Below, one piece after another: positions 37,401 to 51,728 of a DNA stretch of 64,000 nt. The stretch covers positions 58,841,953 through 58,905,952 of the forward strand of contig CM049311.1 in assembly GCA_026874595.1 (NCBI GenBank). The letters run 5' to 3'. Origin of the DNA: Sipunculus nudus (taxonomy: Eukaryota > Annelida > Sipuncula > Golfingiida > Sipunculidae). A program made the position numbers and the translations under genes. Each line of letters begins with the position of its first letter. The first letter of the stretch is position 1. The notes below the pieces were generated by a model that worked only from the letters and a program-made list of their open reading frames with translations, made no database searches and was not told the origin of the DNA.

Positions 37401-40400
37401 TCAAAAATTTATAAAACTAAATAAGGAACATAAATTAATATTGTATTTTATATATTTGATGTTTAATTTAAATATCCTCAAGTATCAGTATAATAAAAAC
37501 AAGACATAAATCTCATAAGTAATTAATACAAGCATTATACTGGAAAAAGCAAAATTCCACACTGAAGCTGTACAGAACATGGCCTGCCTAAAGAAACATA
37601 ACAATCCTTGGTCTCTTTTGGACATCTTAATAACCTTATTAAAATATAAATCTTATTATAAAACTGAGATTATGGTCCACAGCCAACTAGAGTAGGCCAA
37701 ACCAGTGACCAATCTGTTGTCTTCATGGCTTCATGACCTTTCTCATGAATATTAATGCGTCCATGTGAACTTATGAGATGAGTCTGTGAGGAAATCTGAT
37801 TGTTTGTGAAAAAAAATCATTTGAGAAACATGTGCTATGATTGTTTATTCCTGCCATATGACTCATTAGTCTTTGCCATATTTATCATCCATGGGTCAAT
37901 TTTGTCCCATTCCCTGTTAACAAATTTCATCAGTTTACAGTATCCCTTGGCAGAATTTTAGTTTTCCTTTTGTTACCTCTTCTCCATCTCAGCTACTTTT
38001 CTAGATCCTATCACCATGGTAACTGTTATGTAACAATAGAGATTTGATGCAAGGGGATATCCTGCATCTAGTGACGAGAAATCCATAAATATTTTATTTA
38101 GAAAAAGTAAGACCCAGTGCAATTAGTTAAAGTTATTAAGTGCAGAAGCACTCATGTTAGATTCTTTTTTTTTCAAGTTTTTTTTCTTCTAGGATTCAAT
38201 GATTATAGAGTGCAGCAAGTATATACTTAATATGTGTAGCTCTTGAAAGAGTAATATGGCAGTAATACCAGCATATTCATAGTTCTCCTGTCTGTTTTTC
38301 TGTGTTAATTACTCTAAAATACATAATACAAGGCTGCGAATCATGGTTTTGGAATACCTTAATATTGTCTTAGAAACACATTCTTCAGACATTTTTAAGA
38401 ATTCTTATGCTGTGTTAGGGAAGTGGGAAAATTTCACATAACTTTTTTGGGTTTTTGAAAGATGCTATTTCCTGGAATATACAAGTATCAAACAGCAGAG
38501 ACAGGCTGCATATTTTGAAGTTTCCTGAGATTTAGGGCAGTATTTATGGTAATGTTCTTGTGGAGTACTTTGGGGTCCTGGCCAGGGTTTTATGTCCCTC
38601 TAACAGATCAATATCAATTATGGTCTTGTGGTAATGGTTTGTTGATCCCCTGATCTTTAGGTCATAACCCTTGGTGTAGGATCCGTTCCATTTGTTTTAT
38701 ACTGCAGCGGTGCTCCCGTAAATGGAAATGTCCTGACCCCAACAAACCTGTGACTACCTGAATTATCTTCAAGATGTTGATTTGACAAACAAAAAATGAG
38801 GCTCCAGGAGAAACAGAGTGGAGTGTATATGGTCAGCTTATATCTGAGGTCCTCTTGTTAAGGGGCTTTTTCCTTTAGGGATTATATTTGCTATGAATCT
38901 GGTGTCTGCTTTGAATGTGTAATGTTTTACTGTAGAAATCTGTGCCATGAATGTTACAGTCTGGGACATCCCAGCCCAAATTTTACAGGGTTGGAATATC
39001 TCCCCAGATCAAAACCATGCCGCATCATGTGGCTGCTCATCATATTTTATTCAAAGAGAAGACACAAGCTTTAAATACAGTTTATATACTAGTACCTCTC
39101 GTTATGGGCACCTACCTCATACGTCCACCTCTCTGTGAAAGACAGTTCAGGCAGTCCTGAAAAAAATGGCATAACTTAAGCCATAAGTGAAATCTATACT
39201 ATTGTATAAATACCTTTTATGCATTGTATGTTCATCAGTTATTAAAGTAATGTGATACATATAATGTAATTAGATCATCAGTTGTTACTGTCTCAACATC
39301 ATTACATGAACCAGATCATGTAAACTTGTCCCAAGATATACATGTATGTTGTCAGTGGTCCCCATGCCTTTCTGGTGAAACTAGGTACAGATGTAGTGCA
39401 TGAAATTTTAACTGAGTTCCTCTTGAGCAGATGATGTACAAGTTTCCTCATGAATATTCAATAAGGCCCTGCCTGGGCCCATCTCACCTTGTTCCCTGAG
39501 GGGGAAACACCTGTGGTGGGAGGTGGCACACAGAAAATTTAGTCAATGAATACCTGTTACATAGTGATGTAAGACAACCTAGCTTTTATTCACCTGTGTG
39601 GTGTTATCAGTTGTATCATAATTTTTATTTAAATACTCACAGATAGATGACAATTAATTATTTTGGGTGAGATATTAGGAATGATGGGTGATTTGACCGA
39701 AAATAATGTGATTACCTTTATGTGAAAGTGTGTAACATGATGGCTTTTAACAATGTTTTCTTCAACATCAGAATGAGTGGAACTCATGAATAGGAATTAA
39801 ATAAAAGCATTTTCTAATGCTGTGAGAAAGCATATTTAAGATAATTACATCATGGATAATAAAATAAATCATGCATTAAATGGACTCATTACCAATGCTC
39901 ATTAAATTATCTATGTAGAAAAAATACAAGCAATATGGAATCTGTATTTTATAAAAGATAGATGACCAACTTGCTTGTATAAATTTAGGCTGTTATTATG
40001 GAGAGAAATTGTATTAATTTTGATTGACATATTAATCTGATTATTCATTTTGCTGTGACATTTAACATGTATGTGATAGATGCCAGTCTATTACTTTGTG
40101 TGTTTAGACTGGTGCCCAGCTCTCTTTGTTTGACAGATTATAATGGATGGTGCATAGGGTTCATGGACTCTCAGTGGGGCATGAAGACTATGATTATATA
40201 ATGGTACCATTAGTAGTGCTCTACGCTCTCTAAGTCTTTAATTACACCGATTATCACTTGACTAATGGCCACACTGAGCTTTTATTAATGCCACTGAGAA
40301 AGCACCAGTTGATCGCTCTGTTTGGAATCCTGCTGACATTGCTTTCAGAGTGGATGATGTAATACCTGTGATTAGCATCTGATATACTTAGATACCTGTG

Positions 40401-43400
40401 TCAGAGTGACAGCCTAGCACCTGTATTCCTGAATAATCTTGATGAATGATGTAAATGGTGGGAAAAATTGGCATGGGGATTTATAAATATCCACTTAATT
40501 CATGCCAGCTTATAAATATGTAGGTCAAGCAAAACAGAAAATGTACTGTACCCCAACATATTTTACTGGACCCTACATTTTCAACTTTGTTTCAGTAATA
40601 TGTTTACAAACAGAAATGTGTTACATTGCTCTATACAGATTTTAATATAATTGTATATTTAATTAATATATAATTGTAATAATTAATGAGAAGAAATGGG
40701 ATGATGTGGTTATTTGTTATCGTGCAAAAAATAAAATGTTTGTGTGATTCCTGCAGAAACATATCTGGATAAGACTCCGTAAAAATAACTACAAGCCAAG
40801 GCAGCCTGGTGCTGACCAAACTTTGCTGGACCTTAATTGATAAAATGCCAGTGGTCCAGCACTGCTTTTAAGTCCTGTTTTTTTTTATAATTGGGTGTTA
40901 ATGATCAAATCTATTTTGTGATTGTACTGTATCCTCAATATGCAACAAGAAAATTTCCAGGTCTGTGTATAGGTACAATTTAGAAATACAAGAAATGCAT
41001 CAAACAGAAAGTGATGCAGAAATAAAATATTTCAGAATGTTGCAGTTTTTGGGAAAAGGCAAGGACATGCTAGTGTCCCATGATCATTTCTACATGTAAG
41101 TCATGTTAGGGCATATTTTCTCTGCATCCTTTTAACAAGAGTATGATTGACAACACAACACTTTCTAAATGATGTATTATATCTCAGTTCTCAGCTGCAG
41201 CTACTAAACTTCATGTGGTGATATATATTTAAATAAATCTAAACAGGTTCTCATGTTTTGAAAAAAACTTCATATGATCAGTTATTGGTTGTCCAATATT
41301 TCTTGATCCCACCAGCAAGCCCTGTTTTTCACCACCTCCATGAATAAGGTGTAGATCATCAATAAAAGGTTGTTTATTTCACTGTCCCATTCTTTTTTAT
41401 CCCTGTTCATGCTTGTATAGCTTGTACTGTTTCCATCCCAAGCAAATACTCAACGAACATGGCTGTGTTCAGATTAGGGTCTAAATTTTACATGAAGCAT
41501 CAGTTCAGGAAATTACTGAGCTCCAGTTCACATGTGTTTGTTGGATTGTCAGCATTGTGTCTTGTCCAGGATGCCTCGACTCCAGTTGGCTATGAAAAAT
41601 AGGATTATAGGGGATTTTGATTGACATTACTGATTGAAACCTTTTTACCTCCCGGCCAGGCATCTGCCCTCTTTTCCTTCATTAATTCAACATTCTTCAC
41701 CGTGCCAATGCTCAATGCCACCAAACTCTGGAACATCACAGAAAAATTTTCTGTGCCCATTTTTTCCCCACACATTACATGTCATTGCAAGAGATTGGTG
41801 AATTATTTTATAAATTATGATTTATTGATTGCCCTAATTTTCTGTTGTCTTTATTTTTTCATCAGTTTCCAGTTAGAAAAATTTGTGTTAGAAGCAGAGG
41901 GAACAAGCCAGTCTCCATATCGGCCCTGTCATTACCAAAGACTGAATTATCGTTCATCAAATTTTCTGTTATTTTTTTGGTTTTCTTTGTTTCTTTTTAT
42001 GTGACATCTGATATTTTAGGAATATCCAGAGTTGTCATTGTGATCAATGGATTATAATACATATGGTGACACGTTTTACCTAATACATATTTTATGGTAA
42101 GTTTTTTTGTCTTCCAGGGATTTTTAAGGATATACTGGTACAGAGTATCAGGATAATACATGATTGGTATGGAACCAGAATCCACAGTATCTTAAACATG
42201 TCATATTTTAATGCTTTATTGCACAATTAAGGTCCTTTCGTTTACTCTTACTAAATATTTATTCACAATTTATCTGTGCCTGACTTGAATTCTGTAATAA
42301 AGGCAATAGCTGTGTACCAAGAGCTTGTTTATAGTTGTCACAGATAAATAAAATAATATACATTCTCAAGTCTACAGATCCTTCTGTGTGTTGTAGATAA
42401 CAAAATTGATGACTAGGAGTTTAATATATCAATATGTACATGTCTTGTATTATTTCTATTATATGTAGAAAAATAATTTAATTTAGCACTTGGGAATGGT
42501 ATGAGCCAGTACTTTTTTAAAGCCTGTGTATAATTTTAAACATGATGAAGAGTGAGAGCGTTGTTTGTATTGACGGATTCTTATTCAACAGATCAGGAAC
42601 ACCAGGAAGTGAATATAGAAAGAGTGATGTGCTCAGCATACTACAGCCAGACAGACAAAGAAACGGCAGCGTTAGTCATACCTCAGCAACAATGCTGGGT
42701 AAAAGTGTCACCAGACAAATGTCATAGCGTGTAATTAGCCTGGTCAAAAGAGTAATATTGTTGAAATAGAATAAAAGGGGGGCTCAAAGTCTCTGGCTGT
42801 GATGTAGCAAAGTTGTTACACTCTAATTGCAAGACTTAGTGTATAAAATTTCCATTTGCCTATAAATTTAACCTTTATTAAAAACTATGGATTGTGATCT
42901 TAAGATATTCCATTCTCTTGATCAACATGTAGGTTTCAAAACAAAAATGACTCAAGTGTGCACTGTTTGTAGCAGTATAGATGATAAAAAAAATTTAAGT
43001 AGGCATTTAAATTATAATCCAGTTGATGTAGCCTTTTTATCATCAGTCTTTCTGAGAAGTGCAATGCAGCAGCAGTTTACACTTTTCAAATTATATCACT
43101 ACATGTAGGTAGTTATCCTAATATATGTGCTTACATTGATGCAGTAAAATGAAGGAAAACATGAGAATGAACTCACCAAGCCCATCTGCATGTTGACCAT
43201 TAATATTTCCTATGGTTTGCTGTGACTGAAGCACCATTCATAAAAGCTGGGGAAACATATCACAGACAAAGAGAATAATCAAGATATCAATTTTTAATGG
43301 AATATTTCACACACATGTTTACTGCTGTGTTAAACTGAACAGTTAGTTTATGTTGGCTACCTATAATTTATGTGCAGAAGCATGATTCCAGTAAGAACAA

Positions 43401-45080
43401 GAAGTACCGGTACTCCAAAATGATGAAAATGTTCATTATAATTTCACTGCAGTTTGTGATACAGCTTCCACTGCCACTTCAATGCTGACCATTGACACTG
43501 TATTGTAACTGCTGCTATTGTGTGTATATTTTTAAACAGGATATGTGTATGAGTGACAAGTGTTGAGTTTTTAACTCTTTGTCATTGGGAACAACACAGC
43601 CAACATTTTCAGACATGGGGGCCAAGCAGCCATAACTTAGTGCATTGCTGCCTGCACAATTCTCGAAGTTGAGGGATAAATTTACAAATTGCCTGTGTTG
43701 ATATAAATGTACTCTTTGCTTGCCTTTTTAAATGTTTTTCACTTATGCTGCCACTATTTCTGAGGCTTGTATATAACAATTCATTGGCATTGTGATGAAA
43801 AAGATAACAAATGGGTTAGGTTGATGCAAATTGATCCTTGTGATCAAACCTGATGTTTTTACACATTTCTGCATCTATCACTCTTGACAGTAGTTCATAA
43901 ATAGTCATGAAGGGAATAAAAGAAAAAGATTAAAAACACAAGAAAAGTATATTGTGTAAACTCATTGTTTCCTCATGTTTTCAAGAAATACATATTTTCT
44001 GGTGGAAAAAGGAAGAATTTGTCATGGTCACACACAGATGGTTGTCCCCATGGCGATATAAGCTAAATTTGGCAGACATTTTGATACATTGGTAGATGGG
44101 CATCAGTTAAGGTTAGATTTGAGGTGTGAGGTGATTTATACAAGAAGCCTGCTGTCTTTGATAAATCTGTCACTCGGCCGAGAGGCCACATATAACAGTT
44201 GAGATCAAAGGAAGTCTTTGATGGATTAGCCCTGAATATCCTCAGGTTCTGGGCTGAGTATACATCAAGGTTTTCCTCTTACACAGGATAAATAAATCAA
44301 ATCAGCTTTATGAAAGAAACCGTGAAAAAAGTCCAGTTCCAAAAGAAACCCCAAATGTTGCTTAAATGCATGGCATTTTGCCAAAGGGAAAGAACTCTCA
44401 GACATTTACACAAAATGTTGGCATCACCAAAGCTATATTGAGAATTTATATATAAACTGCAGCAGGCACCCCTAGAACAACATTAATTCTTTGATGATTA
44501 TTCAAAGCTTTCAGACAGCCTGAAGCAGTCTTGGGCTCTTGGGTATTACAAAATACTAACAGCCAGCTTCTGCTTAGATTTAGTTCTAGTCAAGAAGGTT
44601 TAATACATTTTATATTATAACACTGTGGTCTGATAGAGCAGAACTGAAATTAATAATTTGATAGCCAGGAATAGTGAAAATTGATCTATTTATACAGCTT
44701 GAACACCTTTGAGCAAAACTAATGTCTATTTCAATTGAAGTGTCTGAACTGGGTTTTGAACTTGGGTCTTTGTAGCTAATCAGAGTCAGTGCAAGTAGTA
44801 GTAGGAGTCAGTTCTTATTTCATATTCATTTATGGGCTAGAGCAGACTGGTCAATAAAAGATTAATAATCTGTTCAGCCAGATAGTTCAATATATGTGAA
44901 ACTCTAAAATTTTTGGAGCATTCAGATATTGTGCTATCAATGCTCTGCTATTTTAACCTCACCTAAACTTTCTTAACTAAATTTCGAGCTAATTCTCAAG
45001 TTATCAGAATTTACAGGAAAATGTCATAAAAATTTGATGAAATTAATATTATTTGTCAGGTCACTAAACACCTTTTTTTA
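34445..45080 (+). other. Giant intron, long unique segment
   Basis: About 10.6 kb of AT-rich DNA. The largest open frame (41621-42004, 127 codons) starts at TTG, is hydrophobic at its end and has no recognised motif. No tRNA, rRNA or tandem array was noticed. Confidence 0.4.
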
Positions 45081-46010
45081 AGCCCAGCTGACTATAAGTC
45101 ATCAGAGCTATAGTGATGGTTCTTTTTCTTTTGCAGTCTGTCCGTCCGTTAACAAGGCACATTTGAAATGACCTTGGAATTCAAAATTCTGCATACAGTA
45201 AGATGTCCCTAGGTTCTCCTACCGAACCGAACACTGGCTGTGACTTTGATTCTTTGAGAAATTAAGGAAAAACCTTTGTTTTCAAGTAAAAACCTGTTGT
45301 AACACTTCAAAGCTGCCCACTATGAAAGCCCTCTGGTGTTAATGTATTCATGTTGAAATAATCATTCCTGCATCAGTACCTTAAATTTGACCCAAATTTG
45401 ACCATGGCACTTTTTTTCCCTATAACCACTATTGATACAAATAATTTTTTTTTATTTTTAAATAAGGATTTAATCTTTTAAAATCTGAAATTTGAAAATA
45501 AAAGCTAAAAAATTAGGCTAGAAATTGAATTTTTAGCTCAGCTGACTGTAATGACGCTTTGTTCGTCAGCCATCTCGCCGTCTGGTCGTCCATTAGCAGG
45601 GCAAAGATTGTAACTGCTGGTCCTAGAAATTTCTAAGTGAACATCCTGGGAGGTCAATAAAAAATCTCCTTGGAAACCTGCAATTAGGTCACTGTAACCT
45701 ATATCCTCTGAGCTATGGGGCTTGTAAATACTCCCCAGAATAATAAAAAAATTGATACAAGACCATTATCTTGATAATTAATGCATGGATTGTCACAAAA
45801 CTTGCCTTGAATATTGACCATGGCTAGTTTTGTCAGTTCCCTAAAAGTTGTGGCACCACCTGTATTCTGTCTATTTTTTAAGAATATTTTTCTAATTTTT
45901 TTTTACTATAAAATGACAACAATCATGTCAGTTTCTCAGCTATGATGCCATCTAGTGTTCTGAAACCTGGTGTGTTAATAACCACAAGTGGGTGCCCTAT
46001 AGTAATAACC

Positions 46011-46045
46011 CTGTCTCTCTGTCTGTTCGTCTGTCTGTCTGTCAG
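46011..46045 (+). repeat. CTGT-type microsatellite
   Basis: Imperfect run of ctgtctct/ctgttcgt/ctgtctgt just upstream of the AGGTCA-motif array. Confidence 0.8.
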
Positions 46046-46084
46046 TCCATCCACACAAATTTGTTTCACAATGATAACTCCAGG

Positions 46085-46900
46085 TTGGATTGACATATGG
46101 ATTTCAAACATGACTTACAAATGGCCCACCACTAAAGAAAGGACCTGTATGATATTTGGGTCATGAGATCAAAGGTAAAGGTCACAAGACTTATATAAAA
46201 AGATTATGGCTGCATTTTAAGCCAAGCATTTCATCCCAAACTTTCCATCTTGCATATTTAGCTGACATGCCAGTATAGGGAGAGCATAAATGAATTTGGG
46301 GTCAAAGGTCAAGGTCACAGTGACCATCTGTTTACAAATTAGATTCCAGTTTAGTCTGACATATTGGTTTCAAACTTAAATTATATATGGCTCACCACTA
46401 AAGTAAGAACCCAGTTGATTTAAGGGTCAAAAGGTCAAAGGTTAAGGTCACAGGACCCATTTCTTTAAAATAAATGTGTGTGCATTTCAAGCCAAACTTT
46501 TCATTGCAAACCTACCATCTTAAAGATATTCCTAACCTGCCAATAGGGGTAGATTCTTTTTTATTTGGGGTCATAGGGTCAAAGGTCAAATTCACTGGGC
46601 CCATCCATTCACAAACTGGTTTATGGATGATAATTCTGCTTTGGCTAGACAGATTGGCTTTTAACTTGATTTATTATAACCCAACATATAAGCAAGAAAC
46701 ACTTTGATTTTCAGGGTCCAAAGGTCAAAGGTGAAGGTCACAGGAGCCATATCTTTAAAATGATTGTGGATGCAATGTAAATCAAACTTTTCATCCCAAA
46801 CTTTCCACCTTTCACTCATGGCTTACTCGCCCAAAGTGGAAGAAATCTATAGATTTTGAGGTTACCTGGTCAGAGGTCAAGGTCACTGGTTATTTAAAGC
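46085..46900 (+). repeat. Tandem array of AGGTCA-containing units
   Basis: Degenerate ~280-bp units, each with two motif clusters. A block ggattgacatatggatttca...caccactaaag near 46087 recurs near 46353 and, weakly, near 46646. Clusters of RGGTCA half-sites occur near 46160, 46299, 46424, 46569, 46714 and 46867. The best, 46299-46317, reads GGGTCA-A-AGGTCA-AGGTCA, combining a DR1 nuclear-receptor element with TCAAGGTCA (NR5/ERR type). Whether any receptor binds is unknown. Confidence 0.75.
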
Positions 46901-48359
46901 TCCTATTGTATTGACTTGCATTGTCAGTCCTGAAGCAGCCCACTCATCTGGTCATTTCAGCCCTGCCTGAGTAACCTGTATTAGTAATAAAACACTGGTT
47001 GAGCACCCCTGCTGTCACAAGTTTACTTGAATTCCTATATCACCCGTCTCCCTTCCTCTGACCTCCATTCCTCCTCCCCCCCCCCCCTCCCGCCCCAAAA
47101 CCCACATACAAAGCAATATTGACCAAGTGTAATGCAATAATTGTTATTGTTTGAACAATAGTTTCTTATTTGTAAAGCTTTTTTCACTTGAGTGTACCAA
47201 ACTTTGTTTGAGAAAGTATTTCAAGGACAAATCCAGAGGTAATGTGGCATGTTTAAAAAATTAATTTCCTTTTAAATAATTTTAAAAAATTAAAATATAA
47301 TGAAATCTATCAGTATGCATGAATTGATAATATTTGAGCCAAATTATTGATAAATAAAGGCAAAATTTAGAATTGTGAATTCTGAATCAAGTTTTATTTT
47401 CAGATGTTTATTGTTTTGTATCAGATATATTTTTGTGGTAAAAAAAAGTAATGCCTGTGTATGCATAATGTGGTGTTATCTGACAAAATTAGGGATATGA
47501 TGATGCAATTTAGAATTGTGAATACTTGTATACTTATATGTAGAATTAATGCAAGTGTTGTGCAATCTATATTTTGAGTATAAAGCTGTAAATTATTATA
47601 AAATGTCCAATCTTATAAATGATACATTAAAGTCATGAAAAATGTTTTATGAATTTGCATTTGGAAATATGTTTAGCCTGTTTTAAGAATTACTAATTAC
47701 ATTTACAATGCTTTTGTTGGTCATTGTATCCTTTCATATAACTCTCAGGCCCATCTTTTTTTTCCCTTATCGCATTATTAAATGGTTTCAGGTCACAATT
47801 TTCATTTTACTATTACACAGCGCAATAAATTTAATTTACGCTCATTTGAAAATGGAAAATTTTTAATTTTTTACAGTATTTTATTTCAGTGGGTATATTA
47901 AATGTGTATTAATTATTATACTTCAGCTAATCTCCACTTTCTTCCTCATTCTGTAATCGACAGATGTTCATACATTTCTCAGGAGAGTGGTTATTTTAAG
48001 CACATAATACTGTCACATAGCTGAAATACTGATTCTTGATACTTGATAATTAATCATGAGAGGCTCCTGAATCTTTGACATAGGTAGTTCATGAAAGTGC
48101 ACAGTATTAGTTTGGCAAAAATATATTTAGTATTTGATAGTACAGCTATTTCCTTTTAGCTTTTCATTAGCTATTTTATTTTTTAAAAAAAAAATCAATA
48201 GAAAAAGGTATATTTTGCATTTGCTAAAATTTAAAAAAAAAAATCAGCTTTATCTTGCATTTGCTAAAATTTAAAAAAAAATCAGCTGAGCGCTGTGACC
48301 CATGTTTGACCCTTGTTTAGGTCTTATTGTTGAGTAATGGATAGTAGGATTGGGGTAGG

Positions 48360-48646
48360 ATGTAGCCGGTTGGTTAAGGCATTGGACTTCGGAGCTCAAG
48401 GTCCCTGGTTTTAACCATGAAAGTGCCTCAATAGCATAATGGTGAAATCTCGTTGAACCTCAGAGATTTGCTCTAATGTCTTAACGACAGGTTATGAATT
48501 CTGGATTATTCCTAACCCTGGGCATTTAAAACCTGAAATCCAGAAAGCTTAATAATAACATATCATTCTTGTCATATGGATTCCCTCATCCTCATTCAGT
48601 AGACAGTGCCACCAACAGGCCATGGACCATTCCTTTAAAAAAAAGT
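48360..48646 (+). mobile_element. tRNA-derived SINE
   Basis: The head resembles a tRNA with an A box (tagccggttggttaaggc, 48363-48380) and a decayed B box (ggtccctggttttaacc, 48400-48416), the usual RNA polymerase III promoter of a SINE. A non-tRNA body follows, ending in A-rich ctttaaaaaaaag. It sits about 40 bp after the end of mobile-element copy B. Tail-only relatives occur at 22788-22895 and near 49430-49550. Mutations in the B box suggest it is inactive. Confidence 0.7.
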
Positions 48647-51375
48647 AATCGATAGTTGTCTTTGGTAATTGAGTACTTGAACCTGAAAGAAGTACAACTG
48701 ACTTAAAACTTGATAATAATCTCATCAGTTGTGTCAGATAAACAGTATATTGGTTATTTAATAAAGTTGTTGGACTTAAGGGATGAACATGTCTGGTTCA
48801 AACACTGCAAAATACTTGCAAGCAAAATAGTGGAATATTCTCAGAATCTTGGAGCTTCAATCCGACATCTGTATTACAGGTTATAGCATGTGCATTGTTA
48901 CTATAGCTAAGTTCATTAGGGCTGTAATAAACCATTTAAGAATCATTGCATGGGATCATAATATATTTTCAATCGAAAATAAAATGGGGCATGCAAAAAT
49001 CATTTCATTTCGGTTATTACCTTTACAGTCATTTGCTTACCCAAGGACAGATCTATATACAATATGTGACATGCAGAGTGTGGTAAGTAATGTTATTCAA
49101 AAGCAAAAAGTCACCTTCATGGGATTTTACCTATAGCTGCTCGATGAGTGTATACTTTCTTTGGCTTGGCTTGGATTTTAGTGCAGCACTGACTACTGGG
49201 TGAGAGGATTTAGATATTACTAGGTCTAGGTTAAAGCTCAAGGTAGGTACTTCATAATGTTCATCTTAGCATCTGGGGAGAAACCTTACAGTAGATGTCT
49301 ATGATGGAATAGTAATTAATACAATAATTCAATCAAGAGTGAATCAATAATCAATAATCAAATTTAATGGACGGCCCTTTAGGCTCAGTATTTAACAGGC
49401 CTGGTGTATAGGTAAATGCTTGAAATTCAGCATGTTTATATATTCCATATCATTATTGTCATTTCTTATCATTCTTATCATATGGCAATCTTCAGTCTTA
49501 TTTACTAGAGTTTAACAAGCATAGGCTGTAAACCTATCATTAAAAAGAGTCCGATCACATGGTCATGCACCTGTCTTACAACAAACTTACCACATGTCTT
49601 AATTATCACGAAACATGTTTACATTAAACTTTCAGCACTTTTTCTTCCTTTGGATTCCCCAAGCCAGGGGACAGTTATTCCGTGTGACACCAAAACGTGC
49701 CACAATGCCAGTATTGATTATGACAGAGACCCGATTCAAGCTGAGTCATAAGTGCGAGCAGGCCAATTTACTGCCAAGTTATCTGTATCATTAATTGTCT
49801 GTCATCTTTTTATATTGGCCAGTCCCATCCCAAGGGAGTCTTGTGTGATGAATTCTGGTCTGTGTTGCTTGCCTTGCATCCATATTGGTCTCCAGGAGGT
49901 GGCTAGCCTCACCCTGAATAAAACAAAAAAAAACATGAGTTAGGCTTGTGGGAATTTATCGGTCATTCCCTTGCATTCGTTTTCTTCATTTGTCTTCTTT
50001 GATTACTTTTGATTGTCTCCGTCTGTTGGCTAACATGCACTCTTGTTATTATTATAGATTATTTTTTGCAGTTGAAGAAAAAAAGCTGAACAGAACGTAT
50101 TAAAATCATATTTGTTTTCATGACAGTCAGTTGCACACAGCAGTAGTTTCCAATTTACATGCAGGTAATGCAAGATTATTTTTACTATAAGTCATAGTTA
50201 TAGTGTTTCATAGTTACTAGGCATCCAAAAATTACTGCCCTTAAAAGAGTTCTCGTTTAAAGAATTTAAAATAGGATTCTCTCAGTCCATAAAAAAATTG
50301 TGACAAAATTATGAACAGCACAATTTCCTCAAATCCCAGAAAATCCTTGAAAACGTTTTAACATTCACAAAGTTTCAAAAGTGCTTGAATTAACAAAATT
50401 TTGTAAATTTCCTTAAAAAAGACATTAAATATAACTCTCATGGCTTACTAAAGCAGACCAAAATAATAAATTAACCTAGTAATGACTTTAATAATAAAGG
50501 TATTCTTTTAGCTCTATACTGTTTGAGAAAGGTGTATGGTTTACCATGCGGATAAAGGTATTCTTCAATTTGTTGGTTGTATTAACTGAATATAGAAGCA
50601 TGGTCATCAGGTCATTTGTAAACATGGAAAGTCTCAGGAATTAACAGTTCCCAAACAGTTATAATTAAATATTGTGCTGTTGTAAAATGTCAATATGCCT
50701 AGTAATTATGGGTTGGACCAGGTATTGTACAATTGTTTATGCCATGGTTCACATGTCAGTATGCAGCTTTATGGATGGTTAAGTAGACCTGAATCAAGGA
50801 CTTCTTTATGGTGCCCCTGTCCAATGCCTTAACCAAAAGGCATTGTCTGGCACCTGTCAGAGCAGAACTCAGTGATGTTCAGGACACTCAGATTTGCGAA
50901 GCAGGTTCCCATCAAAACTGGTCAGGGTTTGTTCAAGCAGTGCAGCCAGCTCTGACATGGTGTGTCAGCCTGGGAATTGAACAGTCTGGCACATAGACCA
51001 ACTCTGGACCAGCCAGCCTGTGCTGACTGAGAAATTTGTCATATCAGCTGATACTAGGCCAGCTATAACGTTATAATGGCGGGTGATAATGGAGGCGTCA
51101 GCTTATGATACAACCTGGGTACCTGCAGCAAAGACTGGGGAAGACCAAGACAGGCTGGCACTGATTAACTTCCAGGCGGTGTAACATCCAATTTGACCTC
51201 TTCTGTTCATCCCCTGGCTGTGGAATTTGTGTGACGGAGGTGTCCAAAGAAGCAAATAATCTAATTTCTTGGCAACCATGAGGGGAATCGTGGACTTGTT
51301 TCAGTTAACCCTGTTGTCCTGAGATTAATTACGAAGAGTGGTGCAAGCTGATAGCACATGCCTGTCTGTCTCACG
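48647..51375 (+). other. Giant intron, unique segment with SINE-tail fragment
   Basis: It includes a diverged SINE-tail-like stretch (about 49430-49550) and a short hairpin at 50810-50854 (ggtgcc...caatgcctt-loop-aaggcattg...ggcacc). No gene is recognised. Confidence 0.4.
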
Positions 51376-51728
51376 TAAATTGCAAAAGAATTTGTAAGAA
51401 GATACAAAGGAACTGTATGATATGCTAAAGAAAATGTAGTTAAAGCTGGTACAACAGGCATGTTACACCAAGAGAGAGAGCAGAATGCAAAAGAAATTGT
51501 AAGAAAATACAAAAGAACCACATGATATATAATCAAGAAAATATGGTAAAGTACAAAACAAAAGGCATGTTAATCTCTTTTAAGAGAAAGGAAAATGCAA
51601 ATGAAATTGTAGAGAAATACACAAGATCTGTTTGATATATGCTAAACAAAATGTGGTGAAAGCTAATTAATACAAGATGCATGTATTTTAGTGACTCCAA
51701 GAAAAAGCAGAATGCAAATGAAATTCCA
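51376..51728 (+). repeat. About 110-bp degenerate tandem repeat
   Basis: The block tgcaaaagaaattgtaagaa with downstream tacaaaagaac...gatatatgctaaa recurs at about 51380, 51486, 51596 and 51713 (spacing 106-117 bp). It grades into purine- and AT-rich low-complexity DNA to about 52020. Confidence 0.8.

Larger units (their letters stand above)
45081..48318 (+). mobile_element. Hairpin-headed repeat element, copy B (composite)
   Basis: It begins agcccagctgactataagtc with a degraded hairpin. A second head-like start lies at 45534 (agctcagctgactgtaatga). Body blocks match copies A and C (ctcctaccgaaccg; cccaaatttgaccatggcac; a C-rich run at 47076-47087 followed by a block shared with 57341). It ends at cagctgagcgctgtgaccca near 48300. 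It includes an AGGTCA-motif tandem array (46085-46900), so it may be two elements nested or joined. Confidence 0.6.

Noticed and set aside
41621-42004. 127-codon plus-strand frame with a hydrophobic end
   Set aside because: It starts at TTG and has no recognised motif. A faint resemblance of one stretch to C-terminal ends of retrotransposon proteins is too weak to call.
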